The position numbers and the translations under genes were made by a program. 64,000 nucleotides of DNA from JAJTFW01 sp964534995 (GTDB taxonomy: Bacteria > Bacteroidota > Bacteroidia > AKYH767-A > OLB10), in contig CAZHSC010000004.1 of NCBI GenBank assembly GCA_964534995.1, forward strand, positions 21,362 to 85,361, in the 5' to 3' direction. How positions within the stretch are numbered: the first letter of the stretch is position 1; every line of letters begins with the position of its first letter. Positions 36,881-44,919 of this stretch are shown here, piece after piece. Under the pieces are notes generated by a model that worked only from the letters and a program-made list of their open reading frames with translations, ran no database searches and was not told the origin of the DNA.

Positions 36881-38137
36881 CTAAAACATCCTCCCCGGAA
36901 AAACAACCAACTGAATAAAATTGAATTCCAGCTGATCGAAGGATACGGTCTTGTTGTCCTGCATGGCTATATTTAAATCAGGAACCCAGCGGAGATTGGT
37001 ACGAAGAATAATGGACTGTATGCGGTTTGGTCGGATATCCCAGCCAAAGACTATTCCGGGGCGAATCCGCTCTTTCTTTTTTTCATCATTCCTATAATTT
37101 TCTTCCCCTTCTCTGATCGAAAGCCTCTCATAACTTATTGCCGGACCGATGAACGGAACAAATCCATGATAATCACCTATGAATTTATATGCTTCCAGGG
37201 TAAAAGATTTCCGCCATATTGACTGCGTATAGTCATAGGCTTTCAATTCACTTTTTACGGGGCGATACGCCAGGTTCACCTGCAAATCGGGTTTGTGCCA
37301 GTAATATCCCAAAGCTAATTCCGGAAACACCTTTGCGTTTTTATGCTGGCCAAGAAAAGGCAGCGAAGCATCGTTATGAGAAGATTCCTTCAGATAGAAC
37401 GCGGAAGAGGGTCCTGCAGCAATGGTGAAGCCATTCAATTTATTCAAAGCGGCCAGCGTGTCGGTGATGCGCTGCGTCCGGCCACTCTGCCAGTCTTTCT
37501 CGGCACTTAATGTGACATCAAATAAATACTTGTATGAAATACCAACACTCATGGTATGCAGGGAAACATCCGTTTCCACATCCCTGCTGATATAATAACG
37601 CCTTGCCTTACCGAAATCCATAGTGCCTGAAAACTCTATCAGGTGATTCCGTTTCCGGTAACTCAATCCGGCACTTAGCGGGGTCTGAAAATGAACCTGT
37701 CTGGATCCTCCACCCTGTTTATACGTTCGGGAGGCCAGCGAAAGGCCCAGCCATGGCCGCAGTGCATTGCTTTTTATCTTCCATGGGAACCAACGGGCTC
37801 CGGTTTCCACGCCATTCCCAAATGAAGATTCCTGAAATCGGGCTACAGGAACCGCCAAAAAGAAATCCGCTTGACCCCAGAAGTGGGTAGCACCAATGAG
37901 CAGCCTGCTTTCAGCGTAGTCGTCCAATGTAAATTTCTGCAAGGAACCGTCAGGCAGTATTTTTTTTGAGCTGGTATGTTGCCCGGGGTAAAAACGAAAG
38001 TCAGTTCCTGCATACATCTCTGCAAAACGATGGCGGGTACGTTTGCCGCTGAAGTCGTCCTGCACCTGTCCAATGGCCGGCAGGGCAGTTTGAATTAAAA
38101 GGACCGGAACCAGGAGGACGGTTTTGAGGATACCCAT
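36881..38137 (-). CDS. Outer-membrane beta-barrel protein
   Basis: 418 aa from the ATG at 38135-38137, which starts a clean signal peptide (GILKTVLLVPVLLIQTALPAIG-QV); the frame is open for another 52 codons upstream with less convincing starts. The mature part has many alternating, aromatic-ended strands (RPWLGLSLASRTYKQ, LSAGLSYRKRNHLIEFSG, PELALGYYWHKPDLQVNLAYRP) and ends on a hydrophobic strand finishing in phenylalanine (LEFNFIQLVVFPGRMF), as outer-membrane barrels do. Substrate unknown. Confidence 0.72.
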   Translation of the reverse strand: MGILKTVLLVPVLLIQTALPAIGQVQDDFSGKRTRHRFAEMYAGTDFRFYPGQHTSSKKILPDGSLQKFTLDDYAESRLLIGATHFWGQADFFLAVPVARFQESSFGNGVETGARWFPWKIKSNALRPWLGLSLASRTYKQGGGSRQVHFQTPLSAGLSYRKRNHLIEFSGTMDFGKARRYYISRDVETDVSLHTMSVGISYKYLFDVTLSAEKDWQSGRTQRITDTLAALNKLNGFTIAAGPSSAFYLKESSHNDASLPFLGQHKNAKVFPELALGYYWHKPDLQVNLAYRPVKSELKAYDYTQSIWRKSFTLEAYKFIGDYHGFVPFIGPAISYERLSIREGEENYRNDEKKKERIRPGIVFGWDIRPNRIQSIILRTNLRWVPDLNIAMQDNKTVSFDQLEFNFIQLVVFPGRMF

Positions 38138-38448
38138 GTCCCTGATGAAAATTAATGCCCAGGCGAGGATGGAAACAAGCAGGAGAAGCAGATGATAAAA
38201 CAAGGATCTCATTACCTCTGGCTCTGTAGTGATTTTCAGAAATAGTGAATAGATGGATGACATTGCATATCGGTTGATACGGCAAAAATGCAATGAAGGA
38301 ATACACCCGTCAAGGGAAGAGGGTTTAGCGGCAAAAAAATGGGAGAAACAGCAAGAATTCCGGGATAAACTGCAGGATCAGGGATGAAATGCAAGGCTGT
38401 TTTGAAGTTTAGGGTACTTAAACTGTAAAAAGACTCCCTGGCAGCGGT
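38138..38448. other. Upstream region of the barrel gene
   Basis: 311 bases. The half nearest the barrel gene is open in its frame and includes a hydrophobic stretch (LFYHLLLLLVSILAWALIFI), so a longer N-terminus is possible. Nothing else was recognised. Confidence 0.35.
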
Positions 38449-38874
38449 TTACTTCGAAGAATCGTCGGGCCAGTTTTCGGTATTCTGAAAAAATATACCT
38501 GACTTACCCTCTTCATTCACCAGTACAAAGGTTTCTTTCAGGGTAATCCTGCTGCAAACCACCTTGTAAATCAGGGTCAATTGCTCATAACCTGAAACAT
38601 CATCATATTCAGCATTTTCACTTACAAATTCGAAGGATTGTATAGGGCCTGTGGTTTCCTGCAAGCGAATATACTTTTGCACCTTCGCCTGTAAAGGTTC
38701 ACTCACATTGGAAGAAGGGGTATAATAGCTATCCAGGGCTTCATACTTCTCATTTTTCAAATCAAAAAGCAGTTGTTCCACCGCTTTTCTGCCTGCAGAT
38801 GACTCCACTGCGGAGGAACATCCATTCAGAACCAAGGCAAACAGCCATAATACAGCAATAGTATATTTAAACAT
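38449..38874 (-). CDS. Small lipoprotein
   Basis: 141 aa. Lipoprotein signal with lipobox LNGC (Cys19). The mature part resembles small NTF2-like or DUF4019-type folds: a helix (GRKAVEQLLFDLKNEKYEALDSYY), then beta strands with FVSENAEYDDVSGYEQLTLIYKVVC. Lies 26 bases after a stand-alone response regulator in the same direction, so the two may form an operon. No function assigned. Confidence 0.75.
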   Translation of the reverse strand: MFKYTIAVLWLFALVLNGCSSAVESSAGRKAVEQLLFDLKNEKYEALDSYYTPSSNVSEPLQAKVQKYIRLQETTGPIQSFEFVSENAEYDDVSGYEQLTLIYKVVCSRITLKETFVLVNEEGKSGIFFQNTENWPDDSSK

Positions 38875-38900
38875 ACTTGATCATTAAAAATCTTCGGAAT

Positions 38901-39287
38901 TTAATTCAGGCGATCCACCAACTCAGAGATCTTTTCAAAAGCATCCGGGCCTTTGATTACGTATTGTTCCGCTCCTTTTTGGATACTCTGTAAGGCGATA
39001 CTGTATCGTTCCTGACTGCTCAGCATGATGATGTGAATATCAGGATTCGCCTTCTTAATCACCGTAAGAATCTCCATACCGGAAACCGCGTCTTTTTTGT
39101 CTTTATTCAGATGGTAATCGAGGATGATAATTTCCGGATGTTCATGAATATGCCGGAGGCATTCTTCACCGGTTGAAAAAATGGTGACCTGATGCGGAAC
39201 ATCCCTTACCAACCGGTCCATCAGCAAGGACCCCTGCAACTCATCATCTTCCACAATAAAAATTTTCTTTGCTTTACCGAATTTCAT
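38901..39287 (-). CDS. Stand-alone response regulator receiver protein
   Basis: 128 aa, only a receiver domain. Acidic pair at Glu13/Asp14-15 (FIVEDDE), phosphoacceptor Asp57 (IIILDYHL), Ser90-91 in MLSSQE and Lys112 (YVIKGPD). With no output domain it must act by protein contact, like CheY or phosphorelay intermediates. No histidine kinase gene is nearby. The histidine-rich segment before the aspartate (CLRHIHEHPE) is common in Bacteroidota members. Confidence 0.9.
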   Translation of the reverse strand: MKFGKAKKIFIVEDDELQGSLLMDRLVRDVPHQVTIFSTGEECLRHIHEHPEIIILDYHLNKDKKDAVSGMEILTVIKKANPDIHIIMLSSQERYSIALQSIQKGAEQYVIKGPDAFEKISELVDRLN

Positions 39288-39493
39288 AATGTATTAGGAT
39301 AATAAGGTCAAATCTATAAATTACAACTCACCTGAATGCCAGCCCGCTAAAATAGGAAATTATTTTGCTGGACTACCATACCCGGGAGCCCCTCCGTATA
39401 CTGCTAAAAGGATATCATCTTCTTTTACATTAATAAATGGCACATTGGCCAAGAATTACATTTTTCTACTTGCGTCCAAGCCTGTCTATTTTA

Positions 39494-39501
39494 TACTTTT
39501 G
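39494..39501 (+). promoter_or_regulatory. -7 box of the panD promoter
   Basis: TACTTTTG matches TAnnTTTG exactly and lies 21 bases after a TTG. It ends seven bases before the panD ATG, giving a very short or absent leader and supporting that ATG against the upstream in-frame start. Confidence 0.55.
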
Positions 39502-39508
39502 CAGCGCT

Positions 39509-39862
39509 ATGAATATAAATGTTTTAAAATCTAAAATTCACAGGGCAAGGATTACCCAGGCTGAATTAAACTACGTGGGTAGTATTACCATTGATCCTGA
39601 TTTAATGGATGTTGCCAATTTAATTGAAGGGGAGCATGTGCATGTATTGAACGTCAATAATGGCGAACGTCTTGAAACATACGTAATTACAGGAAGAAGA
39701 GGTAGTGGGGAAATATGTATAAATGGTCCTGCTGCACGGAAAATGTATCTGGGAGACCTGGTAATCATTGTATCCTATGCAAGCATGGATTTCGAGGCGG
39801 CTAAAAGTTTTAAACCCTGGATTTGTTTCCCTGACGGAGAAAACCGTCCTGTAAAATCCTAA
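39509..39862 (+). CDS. panD: Aspartate 1-decarboxylase
   Basis: 117 aa from ATG 39509. The frame is open 24 codons further up, but the family starts here (MNINVLKSKIHRARIT) and the promoter box lies between. Self-cleavage between Gly24 and Ser25 (NYVGSITID) creates the catalytic pyruvoyl group. Makes beta-alanine from aspartate for pantothenate. Other conserved parts: ETYVITGRRGSGEICINGPAA is interrupted only by normal substitutions. First gene of a tight run with the flippase-like protein, rfaE2 and a lipoprotein. Confidence 0.95.
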   Translation: MNINVLKSKIHRARITQAELNYVGSITIDPDLMDVANLIEGEHVHVLNVNNGERLETYVITGRRGSGEICINGPAARKMYLGDLVIIVSYASMDFEAAKSFKPWICFPDGENRPVKS

Positions 39863-39869
39863 AGGTATT

Positions 39870-40862
39870 TTGATAACCGCAATCCGCAACCTGTTCTTTT
39901 TAGCCATAGGTGCAGTTTTATTGTGGTTAACCTTTCGCAACCATGATTTTCTGTTGGTCTGGGAAAAGGTAAAAAGTGCCAATCCATGGTACCTTATATG
40001 CTGTTGTCTGTTTTCTATTGCGGCTCTTATCAGCCGTGCTATGCGCTGGATACAGTTGATAGAGCCATTGGGTTATAAACCGCGCCTGTCCACCACCTAC
40101 CATGCAGTGATGTTTGGGTATCTTGCCAATATGGCCATACCCAGGCTGGGCGAAATATCAAGATGCGGCGCATTAAGAAAAAGCGATGAAGTCCCCTTTG
40201 AAAAGCTGGTAGGCACTGTGATCATCGAACGGCTGGCGGATGTATTCATGCTGCTGTTTTGTATGGCGCTTACTGCCATATTGGAGTTTGAGCGCCTGGG
40301 GGGATTTCTTTATCAGCAGATCATCGGACCCGCTATTGAAAAAATAGGAAATGGCACTTATCTCCTGATCATACTATTGATCATCACTTTGGCAGGACTG
40401 GCCAGTTTATATGCCCTTTTCAGGATGTCGAATCCCCCGGCCCTGGTTCATAAAGTCAGAAAACTCAGCATGGGAATTGCGGATGGACTAAAGAGTATTA
40501 CCAAAGTTAAAAACAAGGGCGTATTTTTATTCCATACCGTCTTCATCTGGACCATGTATTTTTTAATGAGTTATATCTGCTTTTTTGCCCTGGATGCAAC
40601 TTCCGCTCTCGGCCCGTCGGCGGCACTATTTATTATGGTGCTTGGTGGAATAGGAATGACAGCTCCTGTACAGGGAGGGATCGGAACGTATCATCTGCTG
40701 GTATCGCAGGGCCTTTTATTATATAATCTTTCAGAAACCGACGGACTGGTATATGCCACCATGAGCCATACTGTTTCAACATTGTTATTAATTTTACTAG
40801 GCATTATTTCCATGATAAGTTTATTCTTCTTCGTTAAAACACGCAGCAGTATTCATACATGA
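39870..40862 (+). CDS. Lysylphosphatidylglycerol synthase TM-like (YbhN/UPF0104) membrane protein
   Basis: 330 aa from a TTG seven bases after the panD stop; no ATG is available before the first helix. About eight membrane helices, with the family pattern in SRAMRWIQLIEPLGYKPRLS, GYLANMAIPRLGEISRCGALRKSDEVPFEKLVGTVI-type loop and the late GGIGMTAPVQGGIGTYHLL motif. Such proteins are thought to move or modify lipids across the inner membrane. The overlap with rfaE2 (ATGA) suggests a link to cell-envelope glycolipid work (inference). Confidence 0.88.
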   Translation: MITAIRNLFFLAIGAVLLWLTFRNHDFLLVWEKVKSANPWYLICCCLFSIAALISRAMRWIQLIEPLGYKPRLSTTYHAVMFGYLANMAIPRLGEISRCGALRKSDEVPFEKLVGTVIIERLADVFMLLFCMALTAILEFERLGGFLYQQIIGPAIEKIGNGTYLLIILLIITLAGLASLYALFRMSNPPALVHKVRKLSMGIADGLKSITKVKNKGVFLFHTVFIWTMYFLMSYICFFALDATSALGPSAALFIMVLGGIGMTAPVQGGIGTYHLLVSQGLLLYNLSETDGLVYATMSHTVSTLLLILLGIISMISLFFFVKTRSSIHT

Positions 40863-41356
40863 ACCACTTTCAGCACATTCAAAAAAAACTGATGGATGCG
40901 GCGCAATTAGGCGATCAGCTTAAAAAATGGCGTGATCAGGGTTGTAAGATCGTTTTTACCAACGGTTGTTTTGACCTGCTCCACCTGGGACATGTGGACT
41001 ACCTGGCCCATGCGGCCGACTATGGTGACAAAATGATAATCGGGCTGAATACAGATACTTCCGTATCAAAACTTAAGGGACCCGGCCGGCCCATCAATGA
41101 CGAAAAATCAAGGGCCATGGTATTGGCATCCCTCGCTTGTGTATCCGCAGTTATACTTTTTGATGCGCCCACACCTTATGAATTAATACAAGCCATACGG
41201 CCGGATGTACTAATAAAAGGTGCCGATTACAACATTGAAAACATTGTGGGTGCCGATATCGTAATGGCAAATGGAGGCGTGGTAAAAACCATACCTTTTA
41301 TCGACGGATATTCCACCAGTGCCATTGAACAGCGTATCCGGCAGGCCAAAAACTGA
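40859..41356 (+). CDS. rfaE2: D-glycero-beta-D-manno-heptose 1-phosphate adenylyltransferase
   Basis: 165 aa, the size of the stand-alone cytidylyltransferase-like half of HldE. Motifs: VFTNGCFDLLHLGHVDYL (HxGH nucleotide-binding), GLNTDTSVSKLKGPGRPIN, IRPDVLIKGADY and the C-terminal GYSTSAIEQRI replacing the usual STT loop. Makes ADP-heptose for lipopolysaccharide core. The other half (HldA kinase) is not nearby. Overlaps the flippase-like gene by 4 bases. Confidence 0.93.
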   Translation: MNHFQHIQKKLMDAAQLGDQLKKWRDQGCKIVFTNGCFDLLHLGHVDYLAHAADYGDKMIIGLNTDTSVSKLKGPGRPINDEKSRAMVLASLACVSAVILFDAPTPYELIQAIRPDVLIKGADYNIENIVGADIVMANGGVVKTIPFIDGYSTSAIEQRIRQAKN

Positions 41357-41386
41357 CATTTGTAATACTTTGGCGTTTTTTTACTG

Positions 41387-41394
41387 TATCTTTG
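41387..41394 (+). promoter_or_regulatory. Candidate -7 box before the lipoprotein gene
   Basis: TATCTTTG matches TAnnTTTG, ~40 bases before the ATG at 41435. TTTG elements upstream are at 14 and 24 bases, neither ideal. Confidence 0.35.
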
Positions 41395-41434
41395 ATGAAG
41401 GGAGATGGTATAAAGTCAAAAAAACCGAATACGG

Positions 41435-41884
41435 ATGAAAAATGTTTTATGGATACTCGCGGGCCTGTTGTCAATGACGCTGGTTAGTTGTGAGCAAAAT
41501 GACCTCTTGCTTTCTGAAAAGAAACTGAATGAAAAAATTCAGAAAACCTGGAAAGTACTCTATTCCAACAGCAATGATTCACATGAAACCTGGAACTTCA
41601 GTAACGGAGGTGTTGTTTTGAATTTCAAAAGGTACAATGGTAATGTATTAACGATGGACACCACGCTCCTGGGAAATTATTCCATCGATGCCCGTTTTTC
41701 AAAAGCTTATGTAAAACTCAGTGGATTTACATTTTCCGATAGCCTTGGCTTAACAAATTCAGGCTTTACCGCCACCGACTTAAACAGGGCCTGGACCATT
41801 GTCATGCTTGACAATGATGTGCTTTACCTTTCTGCTACCGACAATAGGGGCGCCATCCGTTCCATAGAATTTATAAAAGACTGA
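41435..41884 (+). CDS. Lipoprotein with lipocalin-like fold
   Basis: 149 aa. Signal with lipobox LVSC (Cys19), then QNDLLLSEKKLNEKIQKTWKVLYS, where the W-K-V/I pattern followed by a beta-barrel-like series (HETWNFSNGGVVLNF, GNYSIDARFSKAYVKLSGF, DNDVLYLSATDNRG) is typical of Bacteroidota lipocalin-like lipoproteins. Probably anchored to the outer membrane. 78 bases after rfaE2 with its own possible promoter. Confidence 0.78.
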   Translation: MKNVLWILAGLLSMTLVSCEQNDLLLSEKKLNEKIQKTWKVLYSNSNDSHETWNFSNGGVVLNFKRYNGNVLTMDTTLLGNYSIDARFSKAYVKLSGFTFSDSLGLTNSGFTATDLNRAWTIVMLDNDVLYLSATDNRGAIRSIEFIKD

Positions 41885-41901
41885 TATCTGCCTGTAATAT
41901 T

Positions 41902-41938
41902 GTAAAAGCCCGTTTCCTCATCCGGAACGGGCTTTTAC
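41902..41938. terminator. Bidirectional terminator
   Basis: Stem gtaaaagcccgtttcc (41902-41917) with ggaacgggcttttac (41924-41938), one bulge, 6-nt loop, A and T runs outside; sits between convergent genes. Confidence 0.85.
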
Positions 41939-41953
41939 GTTTGAAGTTTTGTC

Positions 41954-44107
41954 TTAATTAATAATATCCATTTCTTCCACCAGATGCGTAGCTCCAGCAA
42001 ATTTGTCAATGATAAAAAGGGTATAGCGGATATCCAGTGTTACGTTCCGGCAGATATCGGGATTAAAGAGGATATCGCTCATCGTTCCCTCCCATACCCG
42101 GTCATAATTTGTTCCGATCAGCTGTCCTTTGGCGTTTAATACGGGACTTCCGGAATTACCGCCGGTGGTATGATTGGTAGCAATAAAGGCTACCGGTACC
42201 GAGCCATTTACGTTGTATCTCCCATAATCTTTATTCCGGTGCAATTCCAGCAACCGTGCGGGTAAATCGAATTCTTCATGACCGGGAATATATTTCTGTA
42301 CCACGCCGTCCAGGTTGGTCATGTATTCATAATAAACAGCATCTCTGGCATCATAGCCTTTTACTTTCCCATAAGCCACACGCAAGGTGCTGTTCGCATC
42401 CGGATAAAACTTCCGGTCAGGCAGCATCTCTCTCTGCGCGGCCATATAAATACGGTTCCATTTCTGAACTTCCCCGGCAAAAACCGTTTGCTTCGCCGCA
42501 ATGGTTGAACGGTAAAAGGCGAGCAATTCCTCCGCGAGTCTGTAAGCGGGATCTTTCTTTATCGCTTTCACCCGGGATGAAGAATACCCGGTCAGTAATT
42601 TTTCCATGTCATCCATCGCGTCAAACTTACTGTCATCAAAAATATTTTCCGCCATTTTCCTGAAATCCGAATTATAGCGGTTACGCAATGCCGTAAAATA
42701 AAGCGGCTTGAGTGAATCCGCCACCGATTCATCAAAAATCCGGAGGAGGCTTGTCATCATCAGTTCATCGGTGCCGGCATCATAATCCCTGAAATACTCC
42801 TGCAGGCCGGCTTTCAGTTTTGCAGCTTCTTCCTTTACCTTCTCCGCATCCGGCTTAGCCTCCACCGAAAGGTCAACCAGGTTTTTGAAAGCCAGGGAAT
42901 AAGAGATTATTTCTATGCCAAAGGCCGCTTCCGAATAAAAATCATTAGCCGCATAATAAGGTTTGTACTGCGCATACAGCTTTTCGAGGGAGGGTAATAC
43001 ATCTCCGTATTTTTTCTTTTTGTCATCGGAAGAAACACACCAGGACTTAAAATCTATTTCAAAATTCCTTTTTTTAGTTAATCCCTCCGACAGTAACAAT
43101 CCCCTGCTCTCCCCTTTCCATTTTTTCCAGGCATTGCTCACGCCGCTTTGCTTCGACGCATATTTCAGGTGCAGGGCTTCGCTGCTGCGCATCGCATTAT
43201 TCATAATCCTCAGGCGTTCATCGCGCACCCTGATCCGGTTTGGGTTGGTAACTTCAAGGATGGACTGTAACTGGTAGGATGAAATATATTGCTGTGTTCG
43301 TCCGGGGAAACCATACACCATCGTAAAATCCTCTTCATTTACTCCGCTCATGCTGATGGAAAAATGATGCCGGGGTACAAAGGGCACATTGTCCTTACTG
43401 TAGGGGGCGGGCTTATTATCCTTACCAGCATATATCCTGAACAGGGAAAAATCGCCGGTATGGCGGGGCCACATCCAGTTATCCGTATCCCCGCCAAATT
43501 TACCTATGGAGGACGGGGGCGCCCCGACCAACCTGATGTCCTTAAAAGTTTCCGTTACGAAAAGGTAAAATTCATTCCCAGAATAAAACTGCCGTACGCG
43601 GGCTTCGTAATGTGTACCCTCCGACGCTTTCTTTTCAAGTTGTGAGGAAATCTCTTTAATTTTCACATTACGTTGTTCTTCGCTGAGGCCTTCGAGGGCT
43701 GCTGTGAAGGAAGAGGTAACGTCATCAATGCGAATGATAAATGTGGCAGTGAGGCCTGCGCAGGGAAGCTCCTCTTTCACAGACATTGCCCAGAAACCGT
43801 CTTTCAGGTAATTATGCTCCAGCGTACTTTGATCCTGTATTTGTCCGTAACCGCAATGATGATTCGTTAAGAGTAATCCCTGGCGCGAAATAATTTCACC
43901 GGTACATCCTCCGCCAAACAACACCACCGCGTCTTTCAGGCTGTTCTTATTTACACTGTAAATTTCTTCTGCAGGAATCTGCAATCCTTTAATACGCATC
44001 TCCGCTGCATTCATTTGCTGCAGCAGTTGAGGGAGCCACATGCCTTCATCCGCTGATGAGGTTGCAGCATACAATGACAAGAGAAGAATGACAAATATTT
44101 TCCGCAT
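41954..44107 (-). CDS. S46-family dipeptidyl-peptidase, probably DPP11-type
   Basis: 717 aa, usual length. Signal peptide (RKIFVILLLSLYAATSSA-DE), mature start GMWLPQLL, catalytic His in LLTNHHCGYG, the aspartate-bearing DTDNWMWPRHTGDF region and Ser652 in GGNSGSPVLN. Eighteen residues after the serine is Arg670 (NYDRVWEG), the position that in this family is arginine in Asp/Glu-specific DPP11 and glycine in DPP7. It therefore probably removes dipeptides ending in Asp or Glu in the periplasm and feeds peptide uptake. Single gene. Confidence 0.9.
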   Translation of the reverse strand: MRKIFVILLLSLYAATSSADEGMWLPQLLQQMNAAEMRIKGLQIPAEEIYSVNKNSLKDAVVLFGGGCTGEIISRQGLLLTNHHCGYGQIQDQSTLEHNYLKDGFWAMSVKEELPCAGLTATFIIRIDDVTSSFTAALEGLSEEQRNVKIKEISSQLEKKASEGTHYEARVRQFYSGNEFYLFVTETFKDIRLVGAPPSSIGKFGGDTDNWMWPRHTGDFSLFRIYAGKDNKPAPYSKDNVPFVPRHHFSISMSGVNEEDFTMVYGFPGRTQQYISSYQLQSILEVTNPNRIRVRDERLRIMNNAMRSSEALHLKYASKQSGVSNAWKKWKGESRGLLLSEGLTKKRNFEIDFKSWCVSSDDKKKKYGDVLPSLEKLYAQYKPYYAANDFYSEAAFGIEIISYSLAFKNLVDLSVEAKPDAEKVKEEAAKLKAGLQEYFRDYDAGTDELMMTSLLRIFDESVADSLKPLYFTALRNRYNSDFRKMAENIFDDSKFDAMDDMEKLLTGYSSSRVKAIKKDPAYRLAEELLAFYRSTIAAKQTVFAGEVQKWNRIYMAAQREMLPDRKFYPDANSTLRVAYGKVKGYDARDAVYYEYMTNLDGVVQKYIPGHEEFDLPARLLELHRNKDYGRYNVNGSVPVAFIATNHTTGGNSGSPVLNAKGQLIGTNYDRVWEGTMSDILFNPDICRNVTLDIRYTLFIIDKFAGATHLVEEMDIIN

Positions 44108-44256
44108 GAACAGGGTTGGATTAATGAAGCGTTAAAAATACTAAAAGCCGATAAATACACTAAAACCCATGGTGGCATACAGCAAATGAGCAGGCCTGAC
44201 CTTTTGTTTTAAGCAGCACATGGCCTGGCTGCCGTGTCTTTTACTTTTAAAATACA

Positions 44257-44284
44257 GAACCCCCGCCTTTCAGGGCAGGGGTTC
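44257..44284 (-). terminator. Terminator after the DUF3127 gene
   Basis: An 11-bp stem with one wobble (gaacccccgcc at 44257-44267 with ggcaggggttc at 44274-44284) and a 6-nt loop is followed on the minus strand by TGTATTTTAAAAG. Confidence 0.55.
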
Positions 44285-44305
44285 CGGCAATATGTTATTT
44301 GAAAA

Positions 44306-44683
44306 TTAAAACGGCAGATCATCGGCTTCATTGGAAGAGGCCGTCATGGGATCTGTCATGGCCGGAGCCACAACAGGAGTATTATCAATGGGACCCGGTA
44401 CCGATGCGGTGTGGTCGGCATTCACTCTCCACGGGCGCACATCGGTATACCAACGGCCGTTGTATTCGCGTGACTCCACACGGAAATTGATTTTCAGTTT
44501 CTGGCCTATGTTAAAAGATTTCATCTGACCCACCATATCTCCCCAGGCGCTCATGCAAATTTTCTTGGGATATTGTTCTTCTGTTTCAACAATAAAATCC
44601 TGTTTTACCCATGGACCGTTTTTACCATTCCCCGTTTGTTCCGGGAGAGTACTGATTAATTTTGCTGTGATTTCTAAACTCAT
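44306..44683 (-). CDS. DUF3127 protein with SSB-like acidic C-terminus
   Basis: 125 aa from the ATG at 44681-44683 (MSLEITAKLISTLPEQTG); a start 8 codons upstream is less likely. The N-terminal ~85 residues are the DUF3127 domain, with an OB-fold-like run of strands (KQDFIVETEEQYPKKICMSAWGD..., LKINFRVESREYNGRWYTDV). A Pro/Ala/Met-rich linker leads to the ending EADDLPF. In SSB proteins the ending DDIPF or DDLPF recruits replication and repair enzymes, so a single-stranded-DNA role is plausible (inference). Confidence 0.85.
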   Translation of the reverse strand: MSLEITAKLISTLPEQTGNGKNGPWVKQDFIVETEEQYPKKICMSAWGDMVGQMKSFNIGQKLKINFRVESREYNGRWYTDVRPWRVNADHTASVPGPIDNTPVVAPAMTDPMTASSNEADDLPF

Positions 44684-44724
44684 AATGAAGCTGATATTTG
44701 ATTTCAAAGATACGCATTCGCCAG

Positions 44725-44919
44725 ATGGATTTATTCAATCAGCACACCCTTTTCACAGTAAAAACGCAAATGTTGATAAATTATTTCCATGGTGACAAAG
44801 CTACAACCTTTGCCCGGAAATACCTGTATCATAAACGTTTATTGTCGTTTAACAATGACATGGAGCTGATACACAAAGAAGCGCAGCAAACCCGTGCAAA
44901 GGAATGGTTATCCCTTTGA
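44725..44919 (+). CDS. Possible small protein, unknown
   Basis: 64 aa from ATG 44725. It lies almost entirely in the gap between two minus-strand genes, overlapping only the last 12 bases of htpG, so it is not simply a shadow. Composition is protein-like, charged and helical (TFARKYLYHKRLLSFNNDME, HKEAQQTRAKEWLSL). No family recognised and no clear promoter, so it remains uncertain. Confidence 0.45.
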   Translation: MDLFNQHTLFTVKTQMLINYFHGDKATTFARKYLYHKRLLSFNNDMELIHKEAQQTRAKEWLSL

